DNA from: a virus | DNA: 36,882 nucleotides | IMG/VR virus record: IMGVR_UViG_3300044638_000429 | Location: 1-36,882 of that record | Strand: one strand, 5' to 3' | Shown here: one piece after another, positions 23,693 to 31,319 of the stretch | Layout of the letters: every line of letters starts with the position of its first letter | How positions within the stretch are numbered: position 1 is the stretch's first letter | Translations under genes and position numbers: made by a program | Notes under the pieces: model-generated | Seen by the model: only the letters and a program-made list of their open reading frames with translations | What the model was told of the DNA's origin: nothing | Databases searched by the model: none

Positions 23693-23956
23693 TTAAATTA
23701 GATTTTTCTGTGATTTGGAGATGGCGTTCTGTGCAATCTTGCCGTTGTCCATGATCCGGATCAACTCTTGCCGCAGGCCATCAATGGCCTGCATCATGCA
23801 CCACGCTGTCTCTCTCTTCACAGACTCTTCGGGTTTCGAGGATCGAAATGCCCAAAGTTGGTCGTTTTCCAATTTTGCGATTGCAGTGTTGAGGGTTTCG
23901 TCCTCAAGTAGCTGCTTGGCCTTGCGGCCTTTGTTTACCTGGTCTTCATTTGTCAC
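23693..23956 (-). CDS. Small conserved protein between portal and scaffold, 87 aa
   Basis: An 87-aa helical protein (NKGRKAKQLLEDETLNTAIAKLENDQLWAFRSSKPEESVKRETAWCMMQAIDGLRQELIRIMDNGKI). Helical proteins of this type with an 'A-E-LL-[ND]-[PE]-x-L' start occur next to portal genes in many phages. Function unknown; it could assist portal or packaging assembly. It starts at the base after the portal stop. Confidence 0.65.
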   Translation of the reverse strand: MTNEDQVNKGRKAKQLLEDETLNTAIAKLENDQLWAFRSSKPEESVKRETAWCMMQAIDGLRQELIRIMDNGKIAQNAISKSQKNLI

Positions 23957-26173
23957 TTACTGTGCCATTCCTTGAAAGGTTGATGGGGGCATCATCGGCT
24001 GCATCGGTGGCTGCTGCTGCTCAATAAACTGAGCCGCCTGCTGCTGAGCCAGCGCTGCCTGCTGACGAATTGCTTCACGATCAATATTCTGAGCCGCATT
24101 GATCTCAGCCGTACTGATCTGTGAGTTGTACTTTAACTCAATTTCATACTTTTTGAGGTACAGGTCTTGAGCCATCTGGTCGCGCTTCAAATCGTCATCC
24201 ATGACCATTTGCTGACGCTTGAGTTCCAACTCTGCCGCCTTCTTCTGGATGTCGGCCTTGATGGACTCGGCTTGCACCTGTGCCAGCAATTCCTCTGGCG
24301 TGGCTTTCGGCGCTGGTGGCGCTGGAGGCACATAGTCGGCAGGGATGTCCTGAAAGTAGCTGGACGCATCCTTGAACCCAGACAACTCCACGATTTTGCG
24401 CAGCGTGTTGGAAAACTGCTGTGGCGTGACCAATGGGTTTTGAGTGCCAAGCTGCTGCAAGATCTGCTCTTGCTTGGCCATGATCATCATCAGACCTTGC
24501 AAGCGCTCGTTGGTGTCGCCGTTGCCCAGACCGATGTTGATGTTGGCATCCATGCTGGCATCCCAATACCTTGGATCAATCTGCACCCACTCGTTGCGCA
24601 TACGCACAGTGCGTGCTTTGTCCTGGTGCGTTGTGGCCAAGAACAAAATTCCATGAAAGAGCTTTTTCATGCCCTCGGCCAGAATCCGCGCCGTCAACTC
24701 AATGCGGCCTTGGCTGGCTGAAATCGTTGCATTGACCGCCGCCTTGGTGGAAGATTGCAGCGCGTCAGCGTTCAGACCCATTGCCGCCTTGCTCATGCCG
24801 GTGCGGTCTTCCTTGATCTGATCCATGTATTCCAGCATCGGGAATGCGGCCTGCCCCACAAACGGGGTGGTCAGGGGTTGCACCATCCCAGGCGCACGCA
24901 TCCGGATGATCGCGCCCGTCTCATTGTTCAGCACATCGTCAATGTTGACTTGGCCTTCGACCACCGCCGTGCGGGGGTGGATCGACTGAGCCAGACTGTC
25001 CAGCGTATTGCGGAGGATCTCAGACTTGATCTCTTGCAGGTCACGGGTGATGTCGAAAACCGACATGGCCTCCAGTGGGCTGGTGTGTGGTTCTGGATCG
25101 CAGGGGAAGTCAGCAAAGGGAATGTAGCTGGCCGGCAGATTCCTGACCACCTTGTAGCCGCCACCCATGCAGCAGACCTTGCGCAACTCGGCAATGCCAT
25201 CATTGTCAAAGTCCACACGGGAATACGCCTCAATGTACAGAACCCTGCGCATCATCGGGTTGGCAGCGTCATTCGTGCCAAATGTCGTACTCAGTGGCTG
25301 CCGTGCCAAGTACTCGTCATTGCTGTCCAAGTCTGTCGTTGACAGATTCTCTTCAATCTCATCTTGGTCGTAGCCCATCGCAATCAGGTCGGCCACAGTG
25401 GCCATCTGCCTGTGGGCAATGATGGTGGAATCGTCAAATGACCGAGCGCGTCTGTCCAGCAGCAATTCCTCTGGCGGCACAGCCATGATCCTGATCCGGC
25501 CATCCTTGGTGATGCGCTTAATCTGCACATCGTGAATCATCGGCGCTGGCATCGTCACCGGCTGACCCGTCATTGGGTCAATGGTGGACATCTGCATCTC
25601 GTCAATATCTGGGTCTGGGTAGGAAACCACGATCTTGACCTCAGCCCCAGGCTCCTGCATCAGCATCTCAAGCGTCTGGTCATCAAGGCCGGAATACTCC
25701 TCAATCCGCACCTTTTCTTCGTCTTCCCACCAGAATTTTGCAATGCCGCACTTGCGAACCAGCGCATCCTTGAAAATTGCGTAGGTCGTTAAAAACCCGT
25801 TGTTGTCGTTCTGGAACACATAGTTGGCGTAGTCAGTAGCCTGCTGCGCCATCTTCACATCTTCTGGCCCACGGGGCGCAAACTCGACAACATTCTCAGA
25901 ATTGAAAAATACCCGCATCAGGCTGGGCAACATGGCGCTGACAGTGTCGCGCACCTCCATCGCCACCACCTTGCTGTTGCCCTCGACCTCGTTGCCAAAC
26001 AGGTCACCTCGGTAGTACTCAGTACCCCGCGCACGGGTTGGCGACAGGTCGCTGTCCACATAGCTGATGGCGTCAGTCAGGTCTTGCGTGATGATCGCTT
26101 GCAGTTCCGCATCGTCCATCTGATTCTGGGATGCAATGTCGGTGGATAAATTGTCGGTAATGTTTTCAATCAT
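23957..26173 (-). CDS. Portal protein (SU10/P22-like)
   Basis: A 738-aa protein. The N-terminal portion (LTDAISYVDSDLSPTRARGTEYYRGDLFGNEVEGNSKVVAMEVRDTVSAMLPSLMRVF) is the conserved portal start. Then come VEFAPRGPEDVKMAQQATDYANYVF, IEAYSRVDFDNDGIAELRKVC, and TGMSKAAMGLNADALQSSTKAAVNATISASQGRIELTARILAEGMK of the stem/wing region. The last 150 residues form a Gln/Ala-rich helical barrel. It should form the dodecameric DNA gate. It overlaps the methyltransferase gene by 4 bases (ATGA). Confidence 0.92.
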   Translation of the reverse strand: MIENITDNLSTDIASQNQMDDAELQAIITQDLTDAISYVDSDLSPTRARGTEYYRGDLFGNEVEGNSKVVAMEVRDTVSAMLPSLMRVFFNSENVVEFAPRGPEDVKMAQQATDYANYVFQNDNNGFLTTYAIFKDALVRKCGIAKFWWEDEEKVRIEEYSGLDDQTLEMLMQEPGAEVKIVVSYPDPDIDEMQMSTIDPMTGQPVTMPAPMIHDVQIKRITKDGRIRIMAVPPEELLLDRRARSFDDSTIIAHRQMATVADLIAMGYDQDEIEENLSTTDLDSNDEYLARQPLSTTFGTNDAANPMMRRVLYIEAYSRVDFDNDGIAELRKVCCMGGGYKVVRNLPASYIPFADFPCDPEPHTSPLEAMSVFDITRDLQEIKSEILRNTLDSLAQSIHPRTAVVEGQVNIDDVLNNETGAIIRMRAPGMVQPLTTPFVGQAAFPMLEYMDQIKEDRTGMSKAAMGLNADALQSSTKAAVNATISASQGRIELTARILAEGMKKLFHGILFLATTHQDKARTVRMRNEWVQIDPRYWDASMDANINIGLGNGDTNERLQGLMMIMAKQEQILQQLGTQNPLVTPQQFSNTLRKIVELSGFKDASSYFQDIPADYVPPAPPAPKATPEELLAQVQAESIKADIQKKAAELELKRQQMVMDDDLKRDQMAQDLYLKKYEIELKYNSQISTAEINAAQNIDREAIRQQAALAQQQAAQFIEQQQPPMQPMMPPSTFQGMAQ

Positions 26174-26739
26174 GGCTTGACCTTTGTTAGAACCACATAC
26201 ATGGAGTCCACAGCCCTCGGGGTGCGGATGATTTCGTCTTGTGGCAATTCTAGTGCTTCTCCCACCTTTGAGAGCCTCATTTCCAGCATGGTCAACTCAA
26301 ACCTGTCTGGCCATCCTAAGTACCAGTGCCAGTCAGTGTAATAGCGCCAAGAGTTCTCGTTGAATGCCCTGACATGGGTCGGGTCTTGCCATGCGCCAAG
26401 ACTCAACTCGTATGGCACATGAATCCGCATCTCCCCGCCCACCTTCAGCAATTCCTTGCAATTGGTCATGGCAGTAACCAAGTCAGGCAAATGCTCCAAG
26501 ATGTCATTGGCCAAGATCACATCAAACATGCCGCGCTCAATTGTCAGCAGCCCCTTGCGGGTCTTGAGCACTTCACCCCAATTGACTTTTGTGATGTCCA
26601 GCAGCCAATCCGGCTTGACCCTTGCCTGAATATCTGCATTCAAACAATCTTCACGCCAATCTTTTCCAGAGCCTAGATTAAGAATCAAACCATGCCTTTG
26701 CGTAAGTTGGACGATTTTCTTTGAGCCACGGCAGCGCAT
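26170..26739 (-). CDS. Class I SAM-dependent methyltransferase
   Basis: About 189 aa from the ATG at 26739 (MRCRGSKK). That start overlaps the glycosyltransferase gene by 62 bases; a TTG near 26689 is an alternative that nearly abolishes the overlap. Rossmann motif I is LILNLGSGKDW. Motif II-like DWLLDIT and the motif FDVILANDILEHLPDLV follow, then GGEMRIHVPYELSLGAWQDPTH. It resembles methyltransferases fused to or found beside glycosyltransferases in sugar modification. Substrate unknown; a partner role with the upstream glycosyltransferase is inferred from the overlap. Confidence 0.8.
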   Translation of the reverse strand: MRCRGSKKIVQLTQRHGLILNLGSGKDWREDCLNADIQARVKPDWLLDITKVNWGEVLKTRKGLLTIERGMFDVILANDILEHLPDLVTAMTNCKELLKVGGEMRIHVPYELSLGAWQDPTHVRAFNENSWRYYTDWHWYLGWPDRFELTMLEMRLSKVGEALELPQDEIIRTPRAVDSMYVVLTKVKP

Positions 26740-27373
26740 CGTTGTGTAGTTTGTTGCCGTCAAAGCCAATTGTGTTGCTGCCGATGTGGTGGACATAGCT
26801 GGCACTCACAAAATGTGAGTAGCCTTTTTCGATCAGATCCCTACAATGCACATCATCTGAGTACCAATTCAGAGGGGGAAACTTTGCCGTCTCAAATGCC
26901 TCGCTTGAAATCCACGCAAAGATCGGGCTAATTTCCCCGACCATCTTGATGTGGGCCTCAGACGGAAACTTGAAGAAGTTCAGCCTCTCCGGTTTCTCAG
27001 TAATTCTCACATTTTGACAAGCCCGTGCGGCATCAGTCCTTGATGCAACCCATCCAGCCTTGACGCTGTGCATGGTCTTGATGATCGCCACATCCTCCAT
27101 CAGCACCTTGACGCTGGTCGGGGTCAGCACGATGTCATCGTTGGCCACGATGCAAGATGACCAATCCTTGAGTGCAGCCTCAATCACCTCGTTGTAGTCA
27201 TCGCCAAAGTTTCTTGGTTGGCCGTAGATCTTGTGGTCAGCCTCAAAGTTCTCAAGCACTGACTCTGGCCCCCGTAAGTAGACCGGACACTCTGGCGCGT
27301 ATTGCTTGATTGACTCCAGCAACACCGCCAGACCATGCCCTTTGACTGTGGCAATGACAATGGGACAGATCAT
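26678..27373 (-). CDS. GT-A-like glycosyltransferase, 231 aa
   Basis: A 231-aa protein with an N-terminal strand PIVIATVKGHGLAVLLESIKQYAPECPVYLRGP, a FGDDYNEVIEAALKDWSSCIVANDDIVLTP core (the NDD acting as the DxD equivalent) and a later FPPLNWYSDDVHCRDLIEKGYSHFV segment typical of family 2-like enzymes. No membrane segment. It lies between small head-region genes and the methyltransferase, overlapping both. Target, whether virion, DNA or host envelope, cannot be told from sequence. Confidence 0.75.
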   Translation of the reverse strand: MICPIVIATVKGHGLAVLLESIKQYAPECPVYLRGPESVLENFEADHKIYGQPRNFGDDYNEVIEAALKDWSSCIVANDDIVLTPTSVKVLMEDVAIIKTMHSVKAGWVASRTDAARACQNVRITEKPERLNFFKFPSEAHIKMVGEISPIFAWISSEAFETAKFPPLNWYSDDVHCRDLIEKGYSHFVSASYVHHIGSNTIGFDGNKLHNDALPWLKENRPTYAKAWFDS

Positions 27374-27666
27374 TTCTTGGCCTTGTTTCTGGCGCTGATC
27401 GCCGCCGCCTTACTTTTGGCATCAGCCTTGGAGCTTGCGCCCCACGCCTTGAGACTCAGCAGCAGCCTTGTCGGCTCGCCTCCCTTCATCTCAGGGCCAG
27501 GCATGTTGCCCATCCTTGCCAAGAAACTTGCCCGTCTTGGGTTGTCGCCGGCCTTGACGGGTGCTTTCAAGTTCATGCCCTCGGCCTTCGCACTGGCGCG
27601 GCCCTTGGCATTCAAACCACCGGATGGGCTTTTGCCCTCCTTGCGCTGCCAAGCTGGGGTCTTCAT
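27370..27666 (-). CDS. Small basic DUF6321-type protein, 98 aa
   Basis: A very Lys/Arg/Ala-rich protein with PAWQRKEGKSPSGGLNAKGRASAK and GDNPRRASFLARMGNMPGPEMK, then GEPTRLLLSLKAWGASSKADAKSKAAA. This matches the DUF6321 pattern. Charge suggests DNA or RNA binding, perhaps a packaged or head-associated protein, but no function is established. ATGA overlaps on both sides. Confidence 0.75.
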   Translation of the reverse strand: MKTPAWQRKEGKSPSGGLNAKGRASAKAEGMNLKAPVKAGDNPRRASFLARMGNMPGPEMKGGEPTRLLLSLKAWGASSKADAKSKAAAISARNKAKK

Positions 27667-27815
27667 TTCTTCTTCACTGGCTTGGCGGTTTTAGCCGCTG
27701 CCTTAAAGTCACCAGCGCTTGGTGCGCCTTTAGCACCAGGCTTTCGCATTTTTTCTTTAGAGCCAGCAGCGATTCTTTCGCGTTTTGCATGAATGTTTGC
27801 ATATAGACCTTTCAT
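27663..27815 (-). CDS. Small basic conserved protein, 50 aa (KGLYANIHAK type)
   Basis: A 50-aa ORF running ATGA-to-ATGA between its neighbours. The product opens MKGLYANIHAKRERIAAGSKEKMRK and continues PGAKGAPSAGDFKAAAKTAKPVKKK. I recognise the opening as a widespread small phage protein near large-terminase and portal genes. It is strongly basic; function unknown. Short enough to be missed by length-filtered gene calling. Confidence 0.75.
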   Translation of the reverse strand: MKGLYANIHAKRERIAAGSKEKMRKPGAKGAPSAGDFKAAAKTAKPVKKK

Positions 27816-28282
27816 TCTTCGTCTCCCTCGTCCATGTCTTCACCCTCTTGCTCGCCCGTGTTCGGGCCGCCCACCACCCACGCATCGCATGTCCGGCTGG
27901 CCGCGCACTTGAAATCAAAAATCTCGCAGTAGCCCAGATCTGCCAGCTTGATCGTTCCCCACGGGTCTGCTTCCATGCCGATGCCCTCGGCAATGCATGC
28001 CTTGATGTTGTCGGAAACATTGAATGCCGCGCAGTTACCGCACAGGCTTTGCTTGGAATCGTCAATGCTCACATCCCATTGGTCAGCCTTCTTGCGCCAG
28101 AAAGCCTCGTTTGGCAGCTTGGGATTCTCAGGGCCGTAGGCCGCTGTGGTGATCGCCTTGGCTCGATTCTTCAGGTTTAGCGTGATGTCCTGCGTGGGCA
28201 TCGGGCAGTTCTCGCCTGCGCTCATGTCCTCGCCCTCTTCTTTGTCCATGACTTGGCTCATGGTGCGCTGTAGCGTGGCCAT
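27812..28282 (-). CDS. Cys-rich conserved phage protein, 156 aa
   Basis: The core (AAYGPENPKLPNEAFWRKKADQWDVSIDDSKQSLCGNCAAFN) is followed by ACIAEGIG and LADLGYCEIFDFKCAASRTCDAWVVGG. Six Cys in C-x2-C, C, C, C, C spacing suggest a metal or Fe-S site. The C terminus is very acidic (EQEGEDMDEGDEE). Common near portal/terminase genes in phages, function unknown. Coupled by overlapping start/stop codons to both neighbours. Confidence 0.7.
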   Translation of the reverse strand: MATLQRTMSQVMDKEEGEDMSAGENCPMPTQDITLNLKNRAKAITTAAYGPENPKLPNEAFWRKKADQWDVSIDDSKQSLCGNCAAFNVSDNIKACIAEGIGMEADPWGTIKLADLGYCEIFDFKCAASRTCDAWVVGGPNTGEQEGEDMDEGDEE

Positions 28283-28464
28283 TATTTTCTCGCCTTGTTC
28301 TTTGCCGTGCGCTGACCGCGCATGGGCAGCTTTGCCTCAGACATGGCAATCGCAATCGCCTGCTTTGGATTCTTGACCGGCTTGCCGCTAGAAGTCAGCT
28401 TGCCCGACTTGAACTCGCCCATCACCTTGCCGACCTTCTTCTGAGCCTTAGTCATCATTTTCAT
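28282..28464 (-). CDS. Small basic DUF6496-type protein, 60 aa
   Basis: The ATG at 28464 is preceded by AGGGGGA; the open frame extends upstream into the end of the terminase gene without need. The product MKMMTKAQKKVGKVMGEFKSGKL, followed by NPKQAIAIAMSEAKL and a Lys-rich tail, matches the DUF6496 pattern (GKVM-EFK-GKL, KQAIAIA-SEA). Positively charged, function unknown. Part of the cluster of small basic proteins between terminase and portal. Confidence 0.75.
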   Translation of the reverse strand: MKMMTKAQKKVGKVMGEFKSGKLTSSGKPVKNPKQAIAIAMSEAKLPMRGQRTAKNKARK

Positions 28465-28490
28465 AAATCCCCCTGGTTGTGAATGCCCAA

Positions 28491-29900
28491 TTATGCAACC
28501 CGCACCAAGTTTCGGCGTAAGGGTTGACTCCATTTGCTGCTGGCCGCTGACCCGTACATCCCCGCAATCGCGTCACTTGCAAAGGTCAAAACAAAGGCAT
28601 CGGCCTTGTCTGGTGACGGCAGACCCCGCTTTTTGATCTCATCCTTGCCCTCGATGGCAATTTTGCCATTGCTGGTGAAGGTGTAGCGCACTGTGGCCAA
28701 CTCGCTGATCAGCACCTCATCCTTGGCCAGTTTGCAGTCCCGCGCCTCCAGCCACGCCTTGGCTTTGTACCAAAGCTCGGCCTTCAGGTTGCGATATGTC
28801 CCGCCCATCGCTGGGCTTTCTGAGACATTGATCCCCCGCGCCGGCAGACCCAACTCCCGCAGCCGGTCAACCACCCCAGCCCCCAGACCGATGCTGTCCA
28901 CCAGGATTTCCCGTGGCTGCTCACTCGGGGCAAGCGCATTGAACTCGGCCACCACCGCCCCCGTCAACTGCATCAAGTCCAGATTCTTCCAAGTGCGGAT
29001 GCTCTCCGTCACCACATTGCCCTGCCGCTTGCAAAGCGCTGATCTATCGCTTCCAAACCGCGCCACATCCAGCCCCCAGACCATCGGCGCTGACTTGCTT
29101 GCCGCCACATCCCTGTGCAGCGCACTCTCCAGCAAGTCCATCGGGATCACTGTATCGTCATCGCCCTTGGGAAACTCCCCGATCACCCTGATCCGGTAGA
29201 CATTGCTCTCCTCGCCATAGCGCTGCGCCATCTCTTTGACATACTCATCCGATACCCGAGGCGAGTCGGTGCATGCCACCTGAAAGGTTGTCCACTCGCC
29301 GGCCAGCCTTGTGTGCGTGTCGTAGAAAAACCCGCTGCTCCTCACCGGATTACCCAGAAGCAGGGTGACAGCGTTGTGGCCAGACATTGATCCAGCCGCC
29401 GCCTCGAACACCTGCTCCGGCACGCCGCTGGCCTCATCGGCCACCAGCATCACATACTCAGAGTGAATGCCCTGCAAAGCCTCGGGCTGCTCGGCGCGAC
29501 TTGTTCTGGCCGATATAAACATCTCAGTCGGTGCAGCGTTGAACTCAATCCTCTCCTGCTTGACAGTCAGCAGACCCTGCAATGGCACGGGCATCGCGTT
29601 GATCCAGCGCTTCAACTCCGCAAACATCGCGTCATACAACTGGCTGCTGGTCGGCGCTGTCACCACCACCTTGACAGGGCTGCGGGTCATAAAGTACCAG
29701 AGCATCGCCCACGAACTGGCCGTGGACTTGCCCACCCCGTGGCCAGATCGCACGCTGATCTTTCGATCCCCTCGGGCAATCGCCCCCAAAAAACGCTCTT
29801 GCCACGGGTCTGGGTCTACGCCCAGCACCTCCTTGACAAACAGCACGGGGTCATTGTGGTATCGCTCAACCCACTCGGCAAAGACATTTTTTTTGATCAT
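28491..29900 (-). CDS. terL: Large terminase subunit (ATPase/nuclease)
   Basis: A 469-aa packaging motor. Walker A is GHGVGKST (53-60); Walker B is MLVADEA (151-157), with the catalytic Glu in DEA. An AP-TSSQLYD segment (about 82-90) lies between them. The C-terminal RNase H-like nuclease has DVARFGSD (278-285), ILVDSIGLG (Asp335) and a distal SPDKADAFVL (about 435) acidic site. Intact, without intron. Its ATG overlaps the preceding Zn-ribbon-like gene (ATGA). Confidence 0.95.
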   Translation of the reverse strand: MIKKNVFAEWVERYHNDPVLFVKEVLGVDPDPWQERFLGAIARGDRKISVRSGHGVGKSTASSWAMLWYFMTRSPVKVVVTAPTSSQLYDAMFAELKRWINAMPVPLQGLLTVKQERIEFNAAPTEMFISARTSRAEQPEALQGIHSEYVMLVADEASGVPEQVFEAAAGSMSGHNAVTLLLGNPVRSSGFFYDTHTRLAGEWTTFQVACTDSPRVSDEYVKEMAQRYGEESNVYRIRVIGEFPKGDDDTVIPMDLLESALHRDVAASKSAPMVWGLDVARFGSDRSALCKRQGNVVTESIRTWKNLDLMQLTGAVVAEFNALAPSEQPREILVDSIGLGAGVVDRLRELGLPARGINVSESPAMGGTYRNLKAELWYKAKAWLEARDCKLAKDEVLISELATVRYTFTSNGKIAIEGKDEIKKRGLPSPDKADAFVLTFASDAIAGMYGSAASSKWSQPLRRNLVRVA

Positions 29901-30220
29901 GTGGACTCTAACCCATTGTCAAAGGCCCACTTGTTCGGGTCGATCTCTGGTGGTGTGCATGTGTGAATTGTGGTTGGGTCAGCAGTGCGCTTGCCGCACC
30001 TCGGGCAGAAGTTGCGCTCCTCTGGCTGTGCTGCGGGTGGGTAGTTGTTGCTGCTGCAAGCTACGCACTCGTACAACACTGCGGCTTTGCATTCGGGGCA
30101 GGTAGGCTCCTGCTCTGGCTGTGCCGAGGCTTCTTTAATTGCCCATCGAACATGCCTACGCTCATGTGCATTTGTTTCAATGTACTCCAGCGCCAGCTTC
30201 AGTGCTTCGTCTTTGGTCAT
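29897..30220 (-). CDS. Zinc-ribbon-like protein, 107 aa
   Basis: The start at 30220 (MTKDEALKLALEYIETNAHERRHVRWAIKEASAQPEQEPTCP) is chosen by overlap with the previous stop. The N-terminal part is the helical 'EALKLALE ... AIKEA' module common in phage small proteins. Then come paired Cys motifs CPECK, CVAC and CPRCGKRT, which fit one or two zinc ribbons. Function unknown, possibly DNA binding near terminase. Confidence 0.7.
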   Translation of the reverse strand: MTKDEALKLALEYIETNAHERRHVRWAIKEASAQPEQEPTCPECKAAVLYECVACSSNNYPPAAQPEERNFCPRCGKRTADPTTIHTCTPPEIDPNKWAFDNGLEST

Positions 30221-30474
30221 ATCAGCAAGCTCCAAATCCAAAGCCCCGTAAAGAAAAACAGAACCGCTATCACCACCAGCGCCACCAGCACAAAGCCAAC
30301 GACAACACTGCCGATCACCTGCCAAGTTTCCGGCACTGGCTCAATATCCTCCGGCACTGCCGGATACGGCTTGACCTTGCGGGTTTCCAACTCTGCCGTG
30401 GTGAAGTGGCAGTCCATGCCGCAAGTCTGCTGGCGTGGGCATTCCCGATAACCCGTGTCGCACATCCTTGTCAT
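30217..30474 (-). CDS. Small membrane protein with N-terminal Cys cluster, 85 aa
   Basis: The N terminus MTRMCDTGYRECPRQQTCGMDCHF has four Cys in a compact, metal-binding-like pattern. A proline-rich segment follows, and then a transmembrane stretch (IGSVVVGFVLVALVVIAVLFFFTGLWIWSLLI) fills the C terminus. Function unknown; accessory block between recombinase and terminase. Confidence 0.6.
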   Translation of the reverse strand: MTRMCDTGYRECPRQQTCGMDCHFTTAELETRKVKPYPAVPEDIEPVPETWQVIGSVVVGFVLVALVVIAVLFFFTGLWIWSLLI

Positions 30475-30719
30475 GTCGCCACCTCCTCATAAGTCAGCGC
30501 AAAAATGTCCGGCTTGCATGGGTAGTGCTCACCCTTCACGCCAGTGATGATGAAGTCGCCAGGGGTGACGATGTGTCCACCTTCAAGAGTTTCAACCCAA
30601 CCATACGGCTCCAGCCCCTCAACAAACTTTTGGTTTCGATGGATAGTTACAGCAGGATGGTCACCCTCTTTGAACCACTGCGTAGCCTCAATCACTACAG
30701 GTTTCTTGCGGTATTTCAT
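30471..30719 (-). CDS. Conserved phage protein, 82 aa (PGDFIITGVKGE type)
   Basis: An 82-aa protein: MKYRKKPVVIEATQWFKEGDHP, then GWVETLEGGHIVTPGDFIITGVKGEHYPCKPDIFALTYEEV. This is a widespread small phage protein with a PGD-I-G-GE-YPCKPDIF core. It is beta-rich; no function is established that I know of. ATGA-coupled on both sides. Confidence 0.85.
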   Translation of the reverse strand: MKYRKKPVVIEATQWFKEGDHPAVTIHRNQKFVEGLEPYGWVETLEGGHIVTPGDFIITGVKGEHYPCKPDIFALTYEEVAT

Positions 30720-30922
30720 GCCACCTCCTCAGTGTTGGCTAAGTACGCCTTCAAGCGCTTCACCCTGTTCTTGTTGTAGGTCACCAGTGCTGTCGCGTAC
30801 TCGACCCCACTCTCAGCTTGCAGCAGCGCATGCTCAGCATGCATCAACTCATGCGCCACGGCCTGCGCTGGCGTCACGGTCTTGAGCATCAACCTCAATT
30901 CAGTCCACATATATTTAATCAT
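30716..30922 (-). CDS. Conserved small helical phage protein, 68 aa
   Basis: A helical protein MIKYMWTELRLMLKTVTPAQAVAHELMHAEHALLQAESGVEYATALVTYNKNRVKRLKAYL. The 'TPAQ-A-HEL-AE-ALL-AES--EYA' pattern recurs among phage small proteins. Function unknown. The start overlaps the HTH gene's stop. Confidence 0.65.
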   Translation of the reverse strand: MIKYMWTELRLMLKTVTPAQAVAHELMHAEHALLQAESGVEYATALVTYNKNRVKRLKAYLANTEEVA

Positions 30923-31086
30923 TGTTTCTCCCTTTTAATAATTCGACCAATTGTCGCTTCACTAACTCCAAACTTCTCTGCTATATCTTTCTTAGTTACT
31001 CCCTCAGAGAATAACTTTAATACCCTGCTGACAGATACATTGGCTCTAGGTCTGCCAGCACCCTTTCTTTTGCCGCCATGCGTCAT
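30919..31086 (-). CDS. Small helix-turn-helix protein, 55 aa
   Basis: A 55-aa ORF between 31086 and 30919. The N terminus (MTHGGKRKGAGRPRANVSVSRV) is basic. The rest (LKLFSEGVTKKDIAEKFGVSEATIGRIIKREKQ) is a resolvase/Hin-type helix-turn-helix. It could assist or compete with the recombinase two genes upstream, or regulate the operon. ATGA overlap with the upstream gene and overlap with the downstream start. Below usual ORF length cut-offs, but the coupling and the domain make it convincing. Confidence 0.75.
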   Translation of the reverse strand: MTHGGKRKGAGRPRANVSVSRVLKLFSEGVTKKDIAEKFGVSEATIGRIIKREKQ

Positions 31087-31319
31087 TTATATCTGTCCTC
31101 TTTAATCGCAATCTCAATTACTTCCTTCATGTCATCACTGATTAACTCGAATATATCCGCGCCATTTACCCAGACCTCAATTAATATTACCTGTTCAGGG
31201 ATAGCAGGCTCAATAACTACCCCCGCCTCTTTAACTTCAGGCTCTGCGGCCTCCCACTCATACCAGCATTCCAGTGGCTGGCGGCACAATCCCGTCACAT
31301 GTTCATGCATCAACTTCAT
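31083..31319 (-). CDS. Hypothetical acidic protein, 78 aa
   Basis: Starts MKLMHEHVTGLCRQPLECWYEWEAAEPEVKEAGVV and ends with ELISDDMKEVIEIAIKEDRYK. Acidic, mixed alpha/beta, no domain recognised. ATGA coupling with the recombinase gene upstream and the HTH gene downstream supports translation. Confidence 0.6.
   Translation of the reverse strand: MKLMHEHVTGLCRQPLECWYEWEAAEPEVKEAGVVIEPAIPEQVILIEVWVNGADIFELISDDMKEVIEIAIKEDRYK

Noticed and set aside
24167-24721. 184-aa plus-strand ORF opposite the portal gene
   Set aside because: Antisense shadow of the portal frame; no ribosome site or recognisable domain. The same applies to 29467-30105, 31499-31879, 24755-25342 and 20293-20877.
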